A stretch of DNA of 64,000 nt from Ignavibacteriaceae bacterium (GTDB lineage: Bacteria > Bacteroidota > Ignavibacteria > Ignavibacteriales > Ignavibacteriaceae), in assembly GCA_013388545.1 (NCBI GenBank), contig JACAFB010000008.1:1-64000 (forward strand). The letters are read 5' to 3'. Below are positions 61,670 through 64,000 of this stretch, one piece after another. Positions within the stretch are counted from its first letter, which is position 1. Every line of letters begins with the position of its first letter. Both the position numbers and the translations under genes were made by a program. The notes under the pieces were generated by a model, which was not told where the DNA came from, made no database searches, and was given only the letters and a program-made list of their open reading frames with translations.

Positions 61670-64000
61670 TTGAGCAATAATCGAATTTCTTTTAGTAGAA
61701 TACCTTCTATAATTCCGGCTCCGGACCTTCTTGCTATTCAAACCGAGACTTTTGAGGATTTTATTCAGATTAAAGTGCTTCCTCATAAAAGAGAGAACAA
61801 AGGTCTTCAGCAGGTATTCAATACTAACTTTCCGATATTTGATAATAAAGAACATTACAGGCTTGATTTTATTGAATACTACATTGAAAAACCCAGATTC
61901 AGTGTAGCCGAATGTCTTGAAAGAGGTTTAACCTATGCTGCGCCTCTTAAAGAAAAATTACGTCTGTCTCAGAAAGACGCCGATACCGAAGAGTTTATCA
62001 ATAGTGTCGAGCAGGAAGTATATCTCGGCAACTTGCCGTTTATGACGGACAAAGGAACCTTTATTATAAATGGTGCTGAAAGAGTAATTGTTTCTCAACT
62101 TCACAGATCCCCGGGTGTTGCATTTGCCCAAACTATTCATCCGAATGGAACTCCTATATATTCTGCCAGGATTATTCCATTAAGAGGTTCGTGGGTTGAA
62201 TTCGCTACCGATATCAACTTTGTGATGTATGTTTATATTGATCGAAGAAAGAAATTTCCTGCAACAACTCTTTTAAGAGCATTAGGTTATGTAAGCGATG
62301 ATCAGATTTTATCTTTGTTTAATCTTGTCGAAGAAGTTGTTGTAAAAAAAGTAAAGATTGAAAACTATGTTGGAAGAACAATTGCAAGCGATGTTTTTGA
62401 TCTTTCAACTGGCGAAATCTTCTTAACTCGTGACAGCGTTCTTACAGAAGAGGATATTGAACGACTTCAGGAAGCTGAAGTTGAAAAACTCAAATTCATT
62501 ATTGCCGAGGCAAATCCTGATCTAGATTTGATTCTTAATACATTAAGAAAGGACACTGCTCATACTCAGGAGGAAGCATTATACTCAATTTATCGACAGC
62601 TACGCTCCGGTGAAGCTCCGGATTTAGATACCGCCCAGGCTTTGATTGACAAATTATTCTTCAACGATAAACGATATGACTTAGGTGATGTTGGCCGCCA
62701 CAGAATGAATGATAAGCTCGATTTATCTATTCCGGAAACTACAACCGTATTAACCGTTGAAGACATTATAGCTATCATGAAGTATATAATAAAGCTCAGG
62801 AATGGCGAAGAGAATGTTGATGATATCGATCATTTGGGAAATCGACGAATAAGAACGGTTGGTGAACAACTCAGCCAGCAATTCAATGTAGGTATGGCAA
62901 GGATGGCTCGAACAATCAAAGAGCGCATGAATATGAGAGACTCTGAAAGTTTTACCCCGCAAGATTTGGTTAATGCCAGAACAATCAGCAGCGTTATAAA
63001 TGCTTTCTTTGGAACAAACCAGCTCTCTCAGTTTATGGATCAGACAAATCCGCTTGCAGAAATGACTCACAAGAGAAGAATGTCTGCTTTAGGCCCCGGA
63101 GGTTTAACCCGTGAGCGTGCAGGCTTTGAAGTGAGAGACGTTCATTATACTCATTATGGTCGCTTATGCCCGATTGAAACACCTGAGGGACCTAACATCG
63201 GTTTGATTTCGTCGCTTACAATTTATTCTCGGGTAAACAGGTACGGATTCCTTGAAACACCTTACCGTAAAGTTGAAAGAGGTAAGGTCACAAATAATGT
63301 TGAGTACTTATCTGCCGAGCAGGAAGACCTGTTTACAATAGCTCAGGCCAACGCTCCATTAAATGAACAGTCCAGGTTTATAAATGAGAGAGTAAAGTCA
63401 CGTAACAAAGGTGAATTTCCAATCGTTACACCTGATCATGTTCAGTTTATGGATGTAGCTCCTGCTCAAATAGTTAGTGCGGCAGCTGCTCTGATCCCAT
63501 TTCTTGAACACGATGATGCTAACAGAGCCTTGATGGGATCTAACATGCAGCGTCAGGCAGTTCCATTACTTAAACCCGAAACTCCATTAGTTGGTACCGG
63601 TATGGAAAAGAAAGTTGCTGAAGACTCTCGCGCAATGTTAATGGCCGAAGATAACGGTGTTGTTGAATATGTTGATGCAAATCAGATTACAGTAAAGTAT
63701 GATATTAATCCTAACAGCGTTGAAGCATTAACAAGTTTCAACGATTCACGCAGAGTAACCTATAAACTCACCAAATTTCATGGGACTAACCAGGAAACTT
63801 GTATAAATCAGATTCCGATTGTGCGCGAAGGTCAAAGAATCAAAAAGAATGATGTTCTTGCTGACGGTGCTTCTACTGATCAGGGTGAGTTGGCACTTGG
63901 AAGAAATATACTAGTTGCTTTCATGCCTTGGAGAGGTTATAACTTTGAAGATGCAATAATTATTAGTGAAAAGATTGTAAGTGAAGATGCATTTACTTCG
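61670..64000 (+). CDS. rpoB: RNA polymerase beta subunit, 5' part
   Basis: Catalytic beta subunit of RNA polymerase; the first 777 codons are present and the gene runs off the end. The TTG start at 61670 follows an AAGGAGG site at 61656-61662. N-terminal FSRIPSIIPAPDLLAIQTETFEDF, the fork loop and rifampicin region (QLSQFMDQTNPLAEMTHKRR, SALGPGGLTRERAGFEVRDVH) and IETPEGPNIGLI are present, with the wild-type-like Ser in HKRRMSALG. rpoC is presumably downstream. Reading frame intact throughout. Confidence 0.98.
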   Translation, partial: MSNNRISFSRIPSIIPAPDLLAIQTETFEDFIQIKVLPHKRENKGLQQVFNTNFPIFDNKEHYRLDFIEYYIEKPRFSVAECLERGLTYAAPLKEKLRLSQKDADTEEFINSVEQEVYLGNLPFMTDKGTFIINGAERVIVSQLHRSPGVAFAQTIHPNGTPIYSARIIPLRGSWVEFATDINFVMYVYIDRRKKFPATTLLRALGYVSDDQILSLFNLVEEVVVKKVKIENYVGRTIASDVFDLSTGEIFLTRDSVLTEEDIERLQEAEVEKLKFIIAEANPDLDLILNTLRKDTAHTQEEALYSIYRQLRSGEAPDLDTAQALIDKLFFNDKRYDLGDVGRHRMNDKLDLSIPETTTVLTVEDIIAIMKYIIKLRNGEENVDDIDHLGNRRIRTVGEQLSQQFNVGMARMARTIKERMNMRDSESFTPQDLVNARTISSVINAFFGTNQLSQFMDQTNPLAEMTHKRRMSALGPGGLTRERAGFEVRDVHYTHYGRLCPIETPEGPNIGLISSLTIYSRVNRYGFLETPYRKVERGKVTNNVEYLSAEQEDLFTIAQANAPLNEQSRFINERVKSRNKGEFPIVTPDHVQFMDVAPAQIVSAAAALIPFLEHDDANRALMGSNMQRQAVPLLKPETPLVGTGMEKKVAEDSRAMLMAEDNGVVEYVDANQITVKYDINPNSVEALTSFNDSRRVTYKLTKFHGTNQETCINQIPIVREGQRIKKNDVLADGASTDQGELALGRNILVAFMPWRGYNFEDAIIISEKIVSEDAFTS

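Noticed and set aside
62750-63070. 106-codon minus-strand frame inside rpoB
   Set aside because: Antisense to the conserved rifampicin region; no initiation signal.
1-64000. CRISPR array, insertion sequence or prophage
   Set aside because: No regularly spaced direct repeats, transposase, integrase or phage genes were seen; the repeats present are terminators, TPR/TSP3/Asp-box coding repeats and one TC tract.

Overview
The window looks like chromosome from an Ignavibacteria-like member of the Bacteroidota/Chlorobi group. The basis is (i) C-terminal type IX secretion (T9SS) sorting domains with the NYPNPFNP motif on several secreted proteins, (ii) a PorQ/PorV-like T9SS protein, (iii) AT-rich DNA with TAnnTTTG-like promoter elements, many TTG starts and short intergenic gaps, and (iv) an ordinary secE-nusG-rplKAJL-rpoB run. 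No phage, insertion sequence, plasmid gene or CRISPR array was seen. Genus-level placement is inference.

Layout. 1-2.9 kb: the tail of a T9SS cargo gene, then a minus-strand pair of an M28 aminopeptidase and an orphan PstS-like lipoprotein joined by an ATGA overlap. 3-9.2 kb: ADP-forming acyl-CoA synthetase, LD-carboxypeptidase, a small lipoprotein and PriA. 9.3-19.8 kb is the most unusual part: a small coiled-coil protein, a soluble PAS histidine kinase, and two copies of a cassette made of lipoprotein A, lipoprotein B and a TPR protein. Copy 1 has an additional TPR paralogue, and an OmpA-TSP3-SPOR protein lies between the copies. 20-22.6 kb: an oligopeptide-binding lipoprotein and a Yip1-like membrane protein. 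22.7-28 kb: a tight operon of tryptophanase, three uncharacterised conserved proteins, and the AMMECR1/MEMO pair. 28-31 kb: an unassigned structured intergenic segment, glycyl-tRNA synthetase and a TPR protein.

31-36.5 kb is a T9SS island: a subtilisin-like cargo protease whose signal peptide is encoded across a 23-nt TC microsatellite, an Asp-box repeat cargo protein, and the PorQ/PorV-like protein. 36.7-48.5 kb: HtpX, a small exported protein whose start overlaps a terminator, then a gapless run of bamD, thioesterase, VCBS-repeat protein, HEFHH metalloprotease and cytochrome c maturation genes ccmABCDE, followed by ccmF. CcmE has a CxxxY heme-binding motif in place of HxxxY. 48.7-57.9 kb: an alanine-type aminotransferase, an M16 peptidase, an isolated nuoGHI block, another T9SS cargo protein and a YifB/ComM ATPase. 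58-64 kb: tRNA-Tyr, tRNA-Gly, tRNA-Thr, rpmG, tRNA-Trp, secE, nusG, rplK, rplA, rplJ, rplL and the first 777 codons of rpoB. The tuf gene often found in this cluster is absent.

Functionally the window mixes housekeeping (translation, transcription, replication restart), envelope biogenesis (BamD, OmpA-like proteins, T9SS cargo) and respiration (Nuo, Ccm). It also has peptide and amino-acid catabolism (M28, M16, LD-carboxypeptidase, OppA-like protein, tryptophanase, aminotransferase, ADP-forming acyl-CoA synthetase), which fits an organism that uses peptides. The best candidate for an undescribed system is the duplicated lipoprotein/TPR cassette at 11.5-19.8 kb.
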